Source of the DNA: an uncultured Pelagibacteraceae bacterium
Lineage (GTDB): Bacteria; Pseudomonadota; Alphaproteobacteria; Pelagibacterales; Pelagibacteraceae
Assembly (NCBI GenBank): GCA_902513955.1
Contig: CABXOW010000004.1
Location: 28,631 to 92,630, forward strand
DNA: 64,000 bases
Direction of reading: 5' to 3'
In this document: piece after piece, positions 26,363 to 35,057 of the stretch
How positions within the stretch are numbered: the first letter of the stretch is position 1
Layout of the letters: each line of letters starts with the position of its first letter
The notes under the pieces: generated by a model
Told to the model about the DNA's origin: nothing
Seen by the model: the letters and a program-made list of their open reading frames with translations, nothing else
Database searches by the model: none
Made by a program: the position numbers and the translations under genes

Positions 26363-28222
26363 CTATGAAACTTTTTTCTTCTCGTTCTCATCCACTATAT
26401 GGTAGACAGGAACTTTTTCCATACTAAATTTACCGGTTTTAGGGTCTCTTCTAGAAACTGTTAGACAATGCCAATTATCATCGTCAAGCTTCATATGGTC
26501 ACCTCTGTAATAATATCCTGGCCACCTAGTTTCTTCCCTAAACATCGTGTGTTCTGTTACACATTGAGAAGTAAGAGCTCTATGTTTTAGCTCCCAAGCT
26601 CTCATTAATTGATGGTAATCTTCAGCTCCAACATTTTCAAGATCTTCCTCTAACCAGGCTAATAGCTCTAAACCTCTTTTAAGCATATTAGCATTAGTCA
26701 TGTAATTAGTTGCTATACCACCAACATATTCATCCATAATTCTTTGAAGTCTTTGAAGACCTTGAATTGGAGAAATAAAACTAGGAGAAACAGTACCCCC
26801 AGTAATTTCATTGCTTCCTACTGTGTAATTTTCTAACGGTTTATAAACTTTAGCTTTAAAATCTTCACATTGTTTATCAGATACTTTTAAACCTTCAGCT
26901 TTTTTATCTTCAATGTACTTAACTGCAGCTTTAGCAGCTAATCTACCTTCGGTGAATGAACCTGATGAAAATTTATGAGCACTTCCACCTACTGTATCAC
27001 CTGCTCCAAATAATCCATCAATCGTAAGCATTCTATTGTATCCCCAGAAATAATCTGGTGGAGATAAATCTTCTGGACCACTTACCCAAGCTCCTGAACA
27101 AGTAGCATGAGAACCCATAACATATGGTTCTGATGTAGTTAATTCTGGGTTTGTATATTTTGGGTCAATGTTTTGAGATGCCCAAACAACTGCTTGACCA
27201 ACAGTCATACCTAAGAAGTTTTCCCAGCCAACAGTTTCTAAATGTGGGTCTTGGAATGCTTCGGTTGTAACCATATGAATTGGTCCGTCACCTGCCATCG
27301 TTTCTTGAATAAAAGCATGATTTCTTAAACATGTCGGAGTTGGATGATGATCAATATACTCACCAACTAGTTCTTTAGTTTGATCGTACCACTTTTTCTC
27401 ATAATTCTCGCCATTTGCATTTTGAGTATAAGTTTTTAAATGTAAAAAATATGCACCAACTGGTCCATAACCATCTTTAAATCTACATAACACAATTCTA
27501 TTTTCCATTTGTGTCATTTTTGCTCCAGCAGCAATTGGTAATGCATAAGCTGAACCATTACTCCAAGGTGCATACCAAGTTCTACCCATTCCTTCTCCAA
27601 CTGCTCTTGGTTTAAATATGTGAGAAGCTCCACCTGCTGCAACTATTACAGTCTTTGCTCTAAATACATGAAAATCTCCTGTTCTCATGTTAAATCCAAC
27701 AGCTCCGCCAACTCTATTTTCTTGAGCTTCATCCATTAAAAGATGAGTAATCATAATTCTGTTATAAATTTTATCTGCTGATTTTTTTGCTGCTTCAGCA
27801 ACAATTGGTTTGTAACTCTCTCCATGAATCATAATCTGCCATTTACCTTCTCTAAGATATCTACCAGTTTCTTCATTTTTCATCATCGGTAGCCCCCATT
27901 CATCAAACATATGAACTGTTGAGTCTACATGACGTGCCATATCATAACCTAAATCTTCTCTAACCATTCCCATTAAGTCATTTCTTGCATATCTTACATG
28001 GTCTTCAGGTTGGTTTTCATCCCATTGCATTCCCATGTAGCAGTTGATTGCATAAAGACCTTGAGCAACAGCTCCACTTCTATCAATATTAGCTTTTTCA
28101 ACACAAATTATTTTCATATCTCTTCCCCAGTGCCTAGCTTCAAAAGTAGCTCCAGTTCCAGCCATACCACCACCAACAACTAGAATGTCACAATCTTCAT
28201 AATGTGTTTTATGTTTAGCCAT
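26363..28222 (-). CDS. aprA: adenylylsulfate reductase subunit alpha
   Basis: AprA is the FAD subunit that interconverts APS with sulfite and AMP. The 619-aa protein has the N-terminal FAD motif ILVVGGGMAGTGATFEARHW, the fumarate-reductase-like segment GDTVGGSAHKFSSGSFTEGR, and a C terminus with WPGYYYRGDHMKLDDDNWHC, typical of AprA. In an aerobic organism with sulfonate lyases it should run as sulfite oxidation. The start overlaps the aprB stop by 1 nt. Confidence 0.95.
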   Translation of the reverse strand: MAKHKTHYEDCDILVVGGGMAGTGATFEARHWGRDMKIICVEKANIDRSGAVAQGLYAINCYMGMQWDENQPEDHVRYARNDLMGMVREDLGYDMARHVDSTVHMFDEWGLPMMKNEETGRYLREGKWQIMIHGESYKPIVAEAAKKSADKIYNRIMITHLLMDEAQENRVGGAVGFNMRTGDFHVFRAKTVIVAAGGASHIFKPRAVGEGMGRTWYAPWSNGSAYALPIAAGAKMTQMENRIVLCRFKDGYGPVGAYFLHLKTYTQNANGENYEKKWYDQTKELVGEYIDHHPTPTCLRNHAFIQETMAGDGPIHMVTTEAFQDPHLETVGWENFLGMTVGQAVVWASQNIDPKYTNPELTTSEPYVMGSHATCSGAWVSGPEDLSPPDYFWGYNRMLTIDGLFGAGDTVGGSAHKFSSGSFTEGRLAAKAAVKYIEDKKAEGLKVSDKQCEDFKAKVYKPLENYTVGSNEITGGTVSPSFISPIQGLQRLQRIMDEYVGGIATNYMTNANMLKRGLELLAWLEEDLENVGAEDYHQLMRAWELKHRALTSQCVTEHTMFREETRWPGYYYRGDHMKLDDDNWHCLTVSRRDPKTGKFSMEKVPVYHIVDENEKKKVS

Positions 28223-28692
28223 TAATAATAAACTCCTTTTTTAAATGAATCTTTAGGAACAGTTGGTAATTCCTTTTCAGTGTTTAAACCCTCAGGTTCT
28301 AAATAAAGTCTTTGAGAATTTATTTCACCTTGATTAGGTTTTTCACCTTCAGCAAGTTTTGGAATAAATTTACCCCAAGGTTTAGTTGTAATTGGTGAAA
28401 CAAAATCTTTGGTAGTTCCATTTCTAAACTTAATTTTCCACGAAATAGTTCCTTTTTCTTCTTCGCGTCTTACTCTCACACTATGTCCCATTGGAGCAAA
28501 GTCTGCATAACCTCTAACATCAATAGCATGATTTGGGCATGCTTTAACACAAGAATAACATTCCCAACAAAAATTTGGTTCTATATTTTTTGCACGTCTA
28601 ATATTTTCATCAATATGCATTATATCTGATGGACAAATATCTACGCAATGACCACAACCATCACATCTAGTCATATATACAAATGTTGACAT
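28222..28692 (-). CDS. aprB: adenylylsulfate reductase subunit beta (ferredoxin-like)
   Basis: The 156-aa iron-sulfur subunit has two [4Fe-4S] motifs, CDGCGHCVDICPSD near residue 10 and CWECYSCVKACPNHAIDV near residue 42, followed by the AprB tail that wraps AprA. It passes electrons from the AprA FAD to the membrane anchor. It is co-transcribed with aprA and the upstream membrane gene, 26 nt away. Confidence 0.95.
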   Translation of the reverse strand: MSTFVYMTRCDGCGHCVDICPSDIMHIDENIRRAKNIEPNFCWECYSCVKACPNHAIDVRGYADFAPMGHSVRVRREEEKGTISWKIKFRNGTTKDFVSPITTKPWGKFIPKLAEGEKPNQGEINSQRLYLEPEGLNTEKELPTVPKDSFKKGVYY

Positions 28693-28718
28693 AATTTTAT
28701 TTATTTCCTTTCGTCATA

Positions 28719-29519
28719 TTAATAATGTTTTGGTTCTTCTCTTTTCATACCTAATCCAAACTGTTTAGGTGCATCAGCTTCTGGAGGTAAATTATCTCTA
28801 GATCCATCAGCTTCAGCTAAATTTTTTTGTATTGCAGCTCCAGGTTTATAAAACATGTGTGCAAATTTTGACCAATATACTCCTCCAAATAGAATTAGAT
28901 TTGATACAATAAATAAAACTAAAAAAACTTTATCATCCCATCTATTATTTAAATTTAAAGATTGTAAATAAGACCAAATTAAACCAGTTAAAGAAGAAGC
29001 AACAAGCGCAAGTACAAATAAATCTGCTTTAATAATTCTATACCAAGGTTGAGCTTCTGAATAAACATCCACTCTTAAAAAAAACCAAAACCAACCTCCA
29101 CCAATAACTGTCATGATAGCACCAACATGCCAAATGATAGGCCAAAAAGATGGTGTTTCTGAAGATGAAGTTGAGTAACAAAAAATCATTATTGCCGATC
29201 CAATCCAGAATAAAATTGTTCCATACATTCCAAGTAAATGAGCTGCTCTTCTTTTTCCTGCCCCTAATTCAGATGTTGTTGCTATATCACTAACAATAGT
29301 TTTAGAAATAACTGATATTTTTTCAGTAGTATTTAAAGTTTTTGTTGCGGATAGTTTTGCTTTTTTTGCATTGTCAAAAAAATATTTAACATTTTTTTTA
29401 TGAATAATATCTAAGAGAGTTCCGACAACTATTAGTAATACCATTAAAACAACAAAAGACTGCATATATATTGGTGATACAGTTTCTGCTAAAATAGAAA
29501 ATGGATTTGTTACGAGCAT
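28719..29519 (-). CDS. aprM: putative APS reductase membrane anchor (AprM-like)
   Basis: The 266-aa protein has about six hydrophobic segments, for example SFVVLMVLLIVVGTLLDIIH and LFWIGSAIMIFCYSTSS, and a short polar tail. Several His residues lie in or beside spans (HLLGMYGTIL, IIWHVGAIM) and could bind haem b. AprM-type proteins connect AprBA to the quinone pool. It is the first gene of the apr operon with a clear promoter upstream. The AprM name is by position and topology. Confidence 0.8.
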   Translation of the reverse strand: MLVTNPFSILAETVSPIYMQSFVVLMVLLIVVGTLLDIIHKKNVKYFFDNAKKAKLSATKTLNTTEKISVISKTIVSDIATTSELGAGKRRAAHLLGMYGTILFWIGSAIMIFCYSTSSSETPSFWPIIWHVGAIMTVIGGGWFWFFLRVDVYSEAQPWYRIIKADLFVLALVASSLTGLIWSYLQSLNLNNRWDDKVFLVLFIVSNLILFGGVYWSKFAHMFYKPGAAIQKNLAEADGSRDNLPPEADAPKQFGLGMKREEPKHY

Positions 29520-29576
29520 GTTACCCTTATGTTAAATTTTTTAGTAAAATTAAAAAGTTTTTCTAATCTACTTAAT

Positions 29577-29605
29577 TCTATAGTTCAACCCAAACTATTG
29601 GTCAA
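29577..29605 (-). promoter_or_regulatory. promoter of the aprM-aprB-aprA operon
   Basis: On the minus strand TTGACC (29605-29600), a 17-nt spacer and TATAGA (29582-29577) form a near-consensus vegetative promoter. It lies about 58 nt upstream of the AprM start. No clear operator palindrome is visible around it. Confidence 0.7.
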
Positions 29606-29630
29606 TGTGTCTTTAATAACAACCTATAAT

Positions 29631-30029
29631 TTATATTTTACGTTTATAATGCTGTTTTTTTGCAATTACTGATCTTACACCTCCTTGAGGATTATCAACA
29701 TCACCTTCTCTTCTTGGTATCAAATGAACATGACAATGCATAATTGATTGTCCAGCTTCTTTTCCAGCGTTAGTTCCAACATTAAATGCTTTTACACTTT
29801 TATCTTTTTCTATAACTTCTTGTTTGACAATCTTAATCAAATCATTACACGCAATTAATTCTTCATTAGATAATTCAAAGTAATCCATTACATGTCTTTT
29901 TGGAATTATTAGGCAGTGGTGTTCAGATACAGGATAAGTATCATAACTTGCGTAAGCCAACTCATTTTCATGGGCTATACCACTAATTTTTGAATTACAA
30001 AAAAGACAAGGATTATTAGGATCTTTCAT
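29631..30029 (-). CDS. HIT family nucleotide-binding protein
   Basis: The 132-aa protein ends with the histidine triad HCHVHLIPRR and has an N-terminal CLFC pair that may bind zinc. HIT proteins hydrolyse adenosine 5'-phosphoramidate, dinucleotides or related substrates. The start overlaps the PabC stop by 1 nt, so it is the last gene of the pab operon and upstream of nothing on its strand until the apr promoter. Its exact substrate is unknown. Confidence 0.88.
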   Translation of the reverse strand: MKDPNNPCLFCNSKISGIAHENELAYASYDTYPVSEHHCLIIPKRHVMDYFELSNEELIACNDLIKIVKQEVIEKDKSVKAFNVGTNAGKEAGQSIMHCHVHLIPRREGDVDNPQGGVRSVIAKKQHYKRKI

Positions 30030-30805
30030 TATTTATATATATATTTTGGGCAATTGTTAACTGCAGATTTATAATTTTTTAAAAGAATACGGTAATGTTT
30101 TAAACTATTTCGCTTCCATTTAATTTGATCAATTTTTTTAACTGATGCAACTCCTTTTCCAGAACCAATTAAAATAATTTCATCATACTCATTTAAAGAA
30201 TTCACAAAAATTTCTTTTTTTATAATTTCTTTAATTTTTAAATTAAAAAATTTATATGTAATTCCTTTATAAAATTTATCAGTTGGTGAAAAAACTTTAT
30301 TGTTTTTAATAAAAAGCAAATTTGAAGTACCAGTTTCAAAAATTTTATTATTTGAGCATAATCCGATATCAGATTTAGAATTATCAAATTTTGATAGATG
30401 TTTTAAAATATCTTTATATTTTAAATTTTTAAATTCAGGTTTTTGTCTTTTTAAATTAACTAATTTTAAATTAAAATTCATTTTTGGTTTCATACGGTTA
30501 CGTAATGAAATAGATATAGTTTTTTTGTTAATAGCAATTCTCAATAAATGATTATATTTTTTTTTCGTAACTAAATTTTTTTTTAATAATTTAAAGATAT
30601 CAGATCTTATCGATGACTTTTTAATAGAATAAGCTTTCATAGATTTAATTAAATTATTAATATGTTCCTTAAAAAAAAGAATTTTTGGTGGATTTCCAAA
30701 AATCCACATCGTTGTAAACACTCCATGATCGCCCCAAAGATCTTTAAATTCAATTTCTTTAAGATCTTTAAGCTGATAAGATTTTTTTAATAAGAAATTT
30801 ACCAT
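30029..30805 (-). CDS. pabC: aminotransferase class IV, probable aminodeoxychorismate lyase
   Basis: The 258-aa PLP protein would release pyruvate from 4-amino-4-deoxychorismate to give p-aminobenzoate for folate. The fold-type IV features include DHGVFTTMWIF near the N terminus, the PLP-region FETGTSNLLFI, and the ILIGSGKGVASV end. It overlaps pabA by 38 nt and follows pabB-pabA, which supports PabC over a branched-chain aminotransferase. The sequence is rather diverged. Confidence 0.82.
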   Translation of the reverse strand: MVNFLLKKSYQLKDLKEIEFKDLWGDHGVFTTMWIFGNPPKILFFKEHINNLIKSMKAYSIKKSSIRSDIFKLLKKNLVTKKKYNHLLRIAINKKTISISLRNRMKPKMNFNLKLVNLKRQKPEFKNLKYKDILKHLSKFDNSKSDIGLCSNNKIFETGTSNLLFIKNNKVFSPTDKFYKGITYKFFNLKIKEIIKKEIFVNSLNEYDEIILIGSGKGVASVKKIDQIKWKRNSLKHYRILLKNYKSAVNNCPKYIYK

Positions 30806-31325
30806 TTAAAGTTAAAAATGACTCTGGGTGAAATTGAAATCCATATATTTTATCAATGTTATTTTCAAAAGACATTGCGGCTCCTGAAATAACACATCTC
30901 ATCGTTATATCAAAATTTTCTACAATAAAAGGTTCTTTTAATTTTAAAGAATGATAACGCCCTACTTTAAATTTTTGTCCATCTTTAAATAGTTTGCTTG
31001 ATTTATTAACAATTACTTCTGATTGAAAACCGTGATAAATCTTATCTTGTTCAATTATTTGTGCTCCTTCACTAAATAATATTTGCTGAAACCCTAAACA
31101 AATACCTATTATCTTCTTTTTTCTCTTAAATTTTTTATAGATTTTTGATGAAAGAGGGTAATCTTTCGGCGAACCAGGTCCTGGTGAAAAAATTATTGTT
31201 GATGCTTGATTTAATTTTGATTTATTAATTTTGCTAAAATCATCACATTCTACATCTTCAAATAATGAGAATTGATGTACTACATTGTGAGTAAACGAGT
31301 CTTTATGGTCAATTACATATATCAT
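30768..31325 (-). CDS. pabA: aminodeoxychorismate/anthranilate synthase glutamine amidotransferase
   Basis: The 185-aa class I amidotransferase supplies ammonia from glutamine to PabB. The motif FSPGPGSPKDYP, the nucleophile in IGICLGFQQIL, and the catalytic His/Glu in GFQFHPES are present. It overlaps pabB by 4 nt (ATGA) and pabC by 38 nt. PabB beside it makes folate rather than tryptophan synthesis the likely use, though PabA can serve both. Confidence 0.9.
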   Translation of the reverse strand: MIYVIDHKDSFTHNVVHQFSLFEDVECDDFSKINKSKLNQASTIIFSPGPGSPKDYPLSSKIYKKFKRKKKIIGICLGFQQILFSEGAQIIEQDKIYHGFQSEVIVNKSSKLFKDGQKFKVGRYHSLKLKEPFIVENFDITMRCVISGAAMSFENNIDKIYGFQFHPESFLTLNGKFLIKKILSA

Positions 31326-32485
31326 TTATATAAATCAATTAATGCTTTAGCCTTAATAAAATTTTCGTTAAATTCATGTTTGGCATTGCTATCAATTACA
31401 ACTCCTGAGGCAACTGAAATTTCAGATATATTTTTGTAATTTAATATTGATCTAATAATTATATTAAATCTCATATCTCCATTAAACTTAATAAAACCAA
31501 AACTTCCTGTATAAATATTTCTATTCTCTTTTTCCTGATTATTTAGGAGGTTAAGAGTACTTATTTTTGGACATCCGATAACAGAGCCTCCCGGCATCAT
31601 TGCTTTAATTATATCAATATTATTTATGTTTTTTTTTAATTTACCAATAACTAAACTAACGTAATGATAAAGATCTTTGTACTCTTCAACTGTTTTTTCT
31701 TTTTTAAGCTTTACACTTCCTGATTCACATATTCTTGAAAGATCATTTCTTTCCATATCTACAATCATATTGTGTTCTTTGGTCTCTTTAATATTGTTTC
31801 TAAAAAAATTTAATGCTTTTGTTTTGTTAATCTTTTTAGTTTTTCTTAAAGTGCCAGCTATTGGTTTTGTTGATATAGATAAACCTTTTTTGTTGATTAA
31901 ATTTTCAGGAGAACAGCTAATAATTGAATAATTTTTATCCTTAATCATGAAAGCTTCTGGTGCTAAATTAGTTTTTGTAAGTCTACAAAAAAAATCTAAA
32001 GGATCAATTTGCGATTTGTTCTTATATTTTGTGCATATTTTAATTTGGTATGTCTCACCAGCTCTTATTTTCTTTTTAAACTTATCAAAAATCTTAGTAT
32101 ATGATTTCTGGTTTATATTTATCTTAAATTTTTTATCTACTTTATGAGAAGAATTAAGATCATAAATTAGATCTTCTTTTAGAATAATTTTAGTTTCTGG
32201 TTTATAAAATATTCCCTTAGGAAAATTAATACTTTTTTGCTGAGGTAGCTTAACTCCAATTAAATTATTTAATAATTCATAACCAAAAAAACCAATTAAT
32301 AAATCTGTGTTTTTGTATTTTTTCTTTATCATATACTTTTGATTTAAAAACTTAATAATATTTTGATTATTCAAAATTATCTTTTTTGAAAAATTAGTAA
32401 AAAGATCAAAACCTTTATTTGATTTGTAGATTATAAAAGGTTTCTTTGAATTATTAATGTTGTTTAAATAATTTTTTTTATTCAA
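31322..32485 (-). CDS. pabB: aminodeoxychorismate synthase component I
   Basis: The 387-aa chorismate-binding enzyme has the family core: AGETYQIKICTKY, STKPIAGTLRK, DMERNDLSRICESGSVK, MMPGGSVIGCPK and ASGVVIDS. It lacks a long N-terminal extension and is shorter than TrpE, fitting PabB. It combines chorismate with ammonia from PabA. It starts 5 nt upstream of the MFS gene boundary on the same strand and heads the pabB-pabA-pabC-HIT run. Confidence 0.9.
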   Translation of the reverse strand: MNKKNYLNNINNSKKPFIIYKSNKGFDLFTNFSKKIILNNQNIIKFLNQKYMIKKKYKNTDLLIGFFGYELLNNLIGVKLPQQKSINFPKGIFYKPETKIILKEDLIYDLNSSHKVDKKFKININQKSYTKIFDKFKKKIRAGETYQIKICTKYKNKSQIDPLDFFCRLTKTNLAPEAFMIKDKNYSIISCSPENLINKKGLSISTKPIAGTLRKTKKINKTKALNFFRNNIKETKEHNMIVDMERNDLSRICESGSVKLKKEKTVEEYKDLYHYVSLVIGKLKKNINNIDIIKAMMPGGSVIGCPKISTLNLLNNQEKENRNIYTGSFGFIKFNGDMRFNIIIRSILNYKNISEISVASGVVIDSNAKHEFNENFIKAKALIDLYK

Positions 32486-32489
32486 TTTT

Positions 32490-33710
32490 CTAAGTTGTTT
32501 GAAGTCTTGGAACTTGTTTTTCTATTATTGGTAAATGTATCAAGCCTGCAAAAATTGATAAAGCAATAGATATATACCATGCATAATCATATGACCCATA
32601 CAAGTCATGAAACACGCCTCCCAGGTAAGCTCCCAAAAAGGATCCAACTTGATGACTTAAAAAAACTATTCCATATAATAATCCTATATACTTTGTTCCA
32701 AAAATGAAGCCAACTAATCCCATTGTTGGTGGAACTGTTGAAAGCCATAAAAAGCCAAATGTAATACCAAATAAAACTGCAATGATTGGGTTTGGTGGAA
32801 AAAAAATAAAAATACCTATAACCAAGCCTCTTGCTAAATAAATTGTACTCAAAATTAATTTTTTACTTAATTTTTGAGCTAAATATCCTGATGTTAATGT
32901 ACCAGCAATATTAAACAATCCTATCATTGACAAAATTGTTACAGTACACCACTCAGGTAATCCTCTGTCATTAATATAAATTGGAATATGCGTAGCAACT
33001 AAAGCGATATGCCATCCACAAACAAAAAAACCTAAAGTTAAATATATAAAGCTTTTACTTTTAAAAGCTTCTTGAAGTGCCTCTTTTGGTGTTTGTTTAT
33101 CGTCTATTATTCCACCAACAACATCTTTTGGTGTTGTTAAATAAAAAGCTAATATTAAACCTGCTAAAATAAAAGCTGCAAATATTAAAAGGGTATTTTC
33201 CCATCCAAATTCAACAAGTGCATATCTTGTAAATACAGGAGATACAAAATAACCAAATGAACCAGCAGCAGTAACAATACCAATAGCAGCAGTTCTATTA
33301 GACTGAGGAAAATGTTTTGCAACAACAGAGACTGGAATACTGATTGCAGTTCCTCCAAGTGCAACTCCTATTAATACACCAATACCAGTTACAAAATAAA
33401 GACCAGTATTATATTCTGAAACCAACATCAAAATACCAAGTAGATAAAAAATAAAACCAATAAATACGGCGATGTGACCACCATATTTGTCCGTAATAAC
33501 ACCGAACCAAGGTGCAAAAGCTCCCCATAAAAACATTTGAAGACCTAAAGCAAAACCAAACTGTGAAAGAGTTATTCCTAGATCGGTTGAAAAATTAAAA
33601 TAAAACATTCCAAATGTTTGTCTTATTCCTAGGGAAATAATTACAATTAAACAAGCTGAAATCAAAGTAATTAAAACTGTTTTGTTTTTAATAAATTTTT
33701 TAGTAGACAT
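32490..33710 (-). CDS. MFS transporter, monocarboxylate/oxalate-formate type
   Basis: The 406-aa protein has 12 hydrophobic spans with the loop GVITDKYGG after span 2, typical of the major facilitator superfamily. The N-terminal segment LGIRQTFGMFYFNFSTDLGI and the PPTMGLVGFIFG region are seen in bacterial monocarboxylate-type MFS carriers. The substrate is unknown. It is sandwiched between the metC-like gene (7 nt) and pabB (4 nt), so it is probably co-transcribed with both. Confidence 0.85.
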   Translation of the reverse strand: MSTKKFIKNKTVLITLISACLIVIISLGIRQTFGMFYFNFSTDLGITLSQFGFALGLQMFLWGAFAPWFGVITDKYGGHIAVFIGFIFYLLGILMLVSEYNTGLYFVTGIGVLIGVALGGTAISIPVSVVAKHFPQSNRTAAIGIVTAAGSFGYFVSPVFTRYALVEFGWENTLLIFAAFILAGLILAFYLTTPKDVVGGIIDDKQTPKEALQEAFKSKSFIYLTLGFFVCGWHIALVATHIPIYINDRGLPEWCTVTILSMIGLFNIAGTLTSGYLAQKLSKKLILSTIYLARGLVIGIFIFFPPNPIIAVLFGITFGFLWLSTVPPTMGLVGFIFGTKYIGLLYGIVFLSHQVGSFLGAYLGGVFHDLYGSYDYAWYISIALSIFAGLIHLPIIEKQVPRLQTT

Positions 33711-33717
33711 TCAAAGA

Positions 33718-34893
33718 TTACTTTAAATGTTTTAGTGATTGCTTAATATCAGCGATAAGGTCACTAGGATCTTCAAGTCCAATATGCAATCTAACAAGAT
33801 GTTCGTTTTTTGCCAATTTTAAGTAACTTCTATTTCCTTGTTCTCTTATATTTTGATGAAGAGCTAAACTTTCAAACCCACCCCAACTGTAACCATGACC
33901 AAATAGTTTTAAATTATTTACGAACTTAATAACTGATTTTTCGCTTTTCGCTTTAATTCTCAATCCCATTAATCCAGATGCACCTGAATAATATTTTTTC
34001 CACATTCTGAAATTATAAGAGTCTTTCTTATATGGGTATAATAATTTGATATTTTTGAATTTAGATAAAAACTTGGCGACTTTTTTTGCATTTTCTCTAT
34101 GACGATCTAATCTTACATCAAGCGTTCTTAATCCTCTTGTAATCAGATAAGCATCATCAGGTCCTAATCTCAAGCCTGTAATTCTTTCAGCAGCTTTAAC
34201 TTTTGAAAAAACTTTTTTGCTAACCGCTAAACTACCACCCATCACATCAGAATGTCCTGAATAATATTTTGTGGCTGAGACAATAGACATATCAAAGCCT
34301 AGTTTAATTGGTTTAAGGAAATATGGAGTTCCCCATGTATTATCTATGGCTGTTAGAATTTTATTTTTCTTTGCTATAGAAATAATTTTTCCAAGATCTT
34401 GAAAGTCAAAAGTATTACTACCGGGATTTTCTACAAAAATTAATTTTGTTTTTTTTGTAATGCTTTTTTCTAAAGTTTTAAGATCATGCGGATCGTAAAA
34501 TATTGTTTTGATTTTAAATTCTTTTAAAAAATCTTGAGAAAGTAATCTTGTAGGGCTGTAAACTGGATCAGCAACTATAATTTCATCTCCAGGTCTGGTT
34601 ACACTAAATATTGCAAGAAATACTGATCCAAAACCAGTGGGTGTTAAAAAGGTATAATAACTCTCTTCTAGTTTTGATAAGATTTGCTGTAATATGTGAG
34701 TTGTAGATGTTCCTTGACGTCCATAATCAAAATGTCCACCGGTAGGATTTTTTTTTGCTTTATCTTGAGTTTTTCTAATATCTTGCATTGATTTAAAAAT
34801 AATCGTTGATGCTCGAACAATTGGTGGATTTACTGACTGATTATGAAAGTCTTTTGCTGTGTGTTTTAAAAATGTCTTAAAAGAATTGCTCAT
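33718..34893 (-). CDS. metC: cystathionine beta-lyase-like PLP enzyme
   Basis: The 391-aa protein belongs to the Cys/Met metabolism PLP family. It has NPPIVRASTIIF near the N terminus, FDYGRQGTSTTH, and the PLP-lysine region SATKYYSGHSDVMGGSLAVS; the GLRLGPDDAYLITRGLRTLD segment is typical of MetC. It would cleave cystathionine or cysteine to homocysteine or pyruvate. The gene is divergent from the 27-aa basic peptide gene. Confidence 0.88.
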   Translation of the reverse strand: MSNSFKTFLKHTAKDFHNQSVNPPIVRASTIIFKSMQDIRKTQDKAKKNPTGGHFDYGRQGTSTTHILQQILSKLEESYYTFLTPTGFGSVFLAIFSVTRPGDEIIVADPVYSPTRLLSQDFLKEFKIKTIFYDPHDLKTLEKSITKKTKLIFVENPGSNTFDFQDLGKIISIAKKNKILTAIDNTWGTPYFLKPIKLGFDMSIVSATKYYSGHSDVMGGSLAVSKKVFSKVKAAERITGLRLGPDDAYLITRGLRTLDVRLDRHRENAKKVAKFLSKFKNIKLLYPYKKDSYNFRMWKKYYSGASGLMGLRIKAKSEKSVIKFVNNLKLFGHGYSWGGFESLALHQNIREQGNRSYLKLAKNEHLVRLHIGLEDPSDLIADIKQSLKHLK

Positions 34894-34901
34894 AATAAAA
34901 T

Positions 34902-34930
34902 TTGATATGTTTATAAGACAATGCTATATC
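34902..34930 (+). promoter_or_regulatory. promoter of the 27-aa basic peptide gene
   Basis: TTGATA (34902-34907), a 17-nt spacer and TATATC (34925-34930) form a good vegetative promoter on the plus strand. The predicted start near 34937 leaves a leader of about 32 nt that contains AGGA (34961-34964) before the ATG at 34969. Confidence 0.62.
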
Positions 34931-34968
34931 CCATAAAAAACGTCAATAAAATTAATAAATAGGATTTA

Positions 34969-35052
34969 ATGAGTTACCCAAAGAAACATAGAGGTAGAAG
35001 AAAACAAGGCTCTAAAAAGCGAAGAGCTAAGAGAAAAAATAAAAAGAAATAA
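34969..35052 (+). CDS. 27-aa Lys/Arg-rich peptide
   Basis: The peptide starts MSYPKKHRGRRKQGSKKRRA and ends in a Lys-rich tail; 17 of 27 residues are Lys, Arg or His. It has all local expression signals: a -35/-10 pair with 17-nt spacing, an AGGA Shine-Dalgarno motif 4 nt before the ATG, and a TAA stop. Composition and size resemble tiny ribosomal or rRNA-binding proteins (bTHX or mS38/COX24-type tails), but I cannot assign a family. It lies alone between divergent metC and convergent mnmA. Confidence 0.7.
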   Translation: MSYPKKHRGRRKQGSKKRRAKRKNKKK

Positions 35053-35057
35053 TTCCT

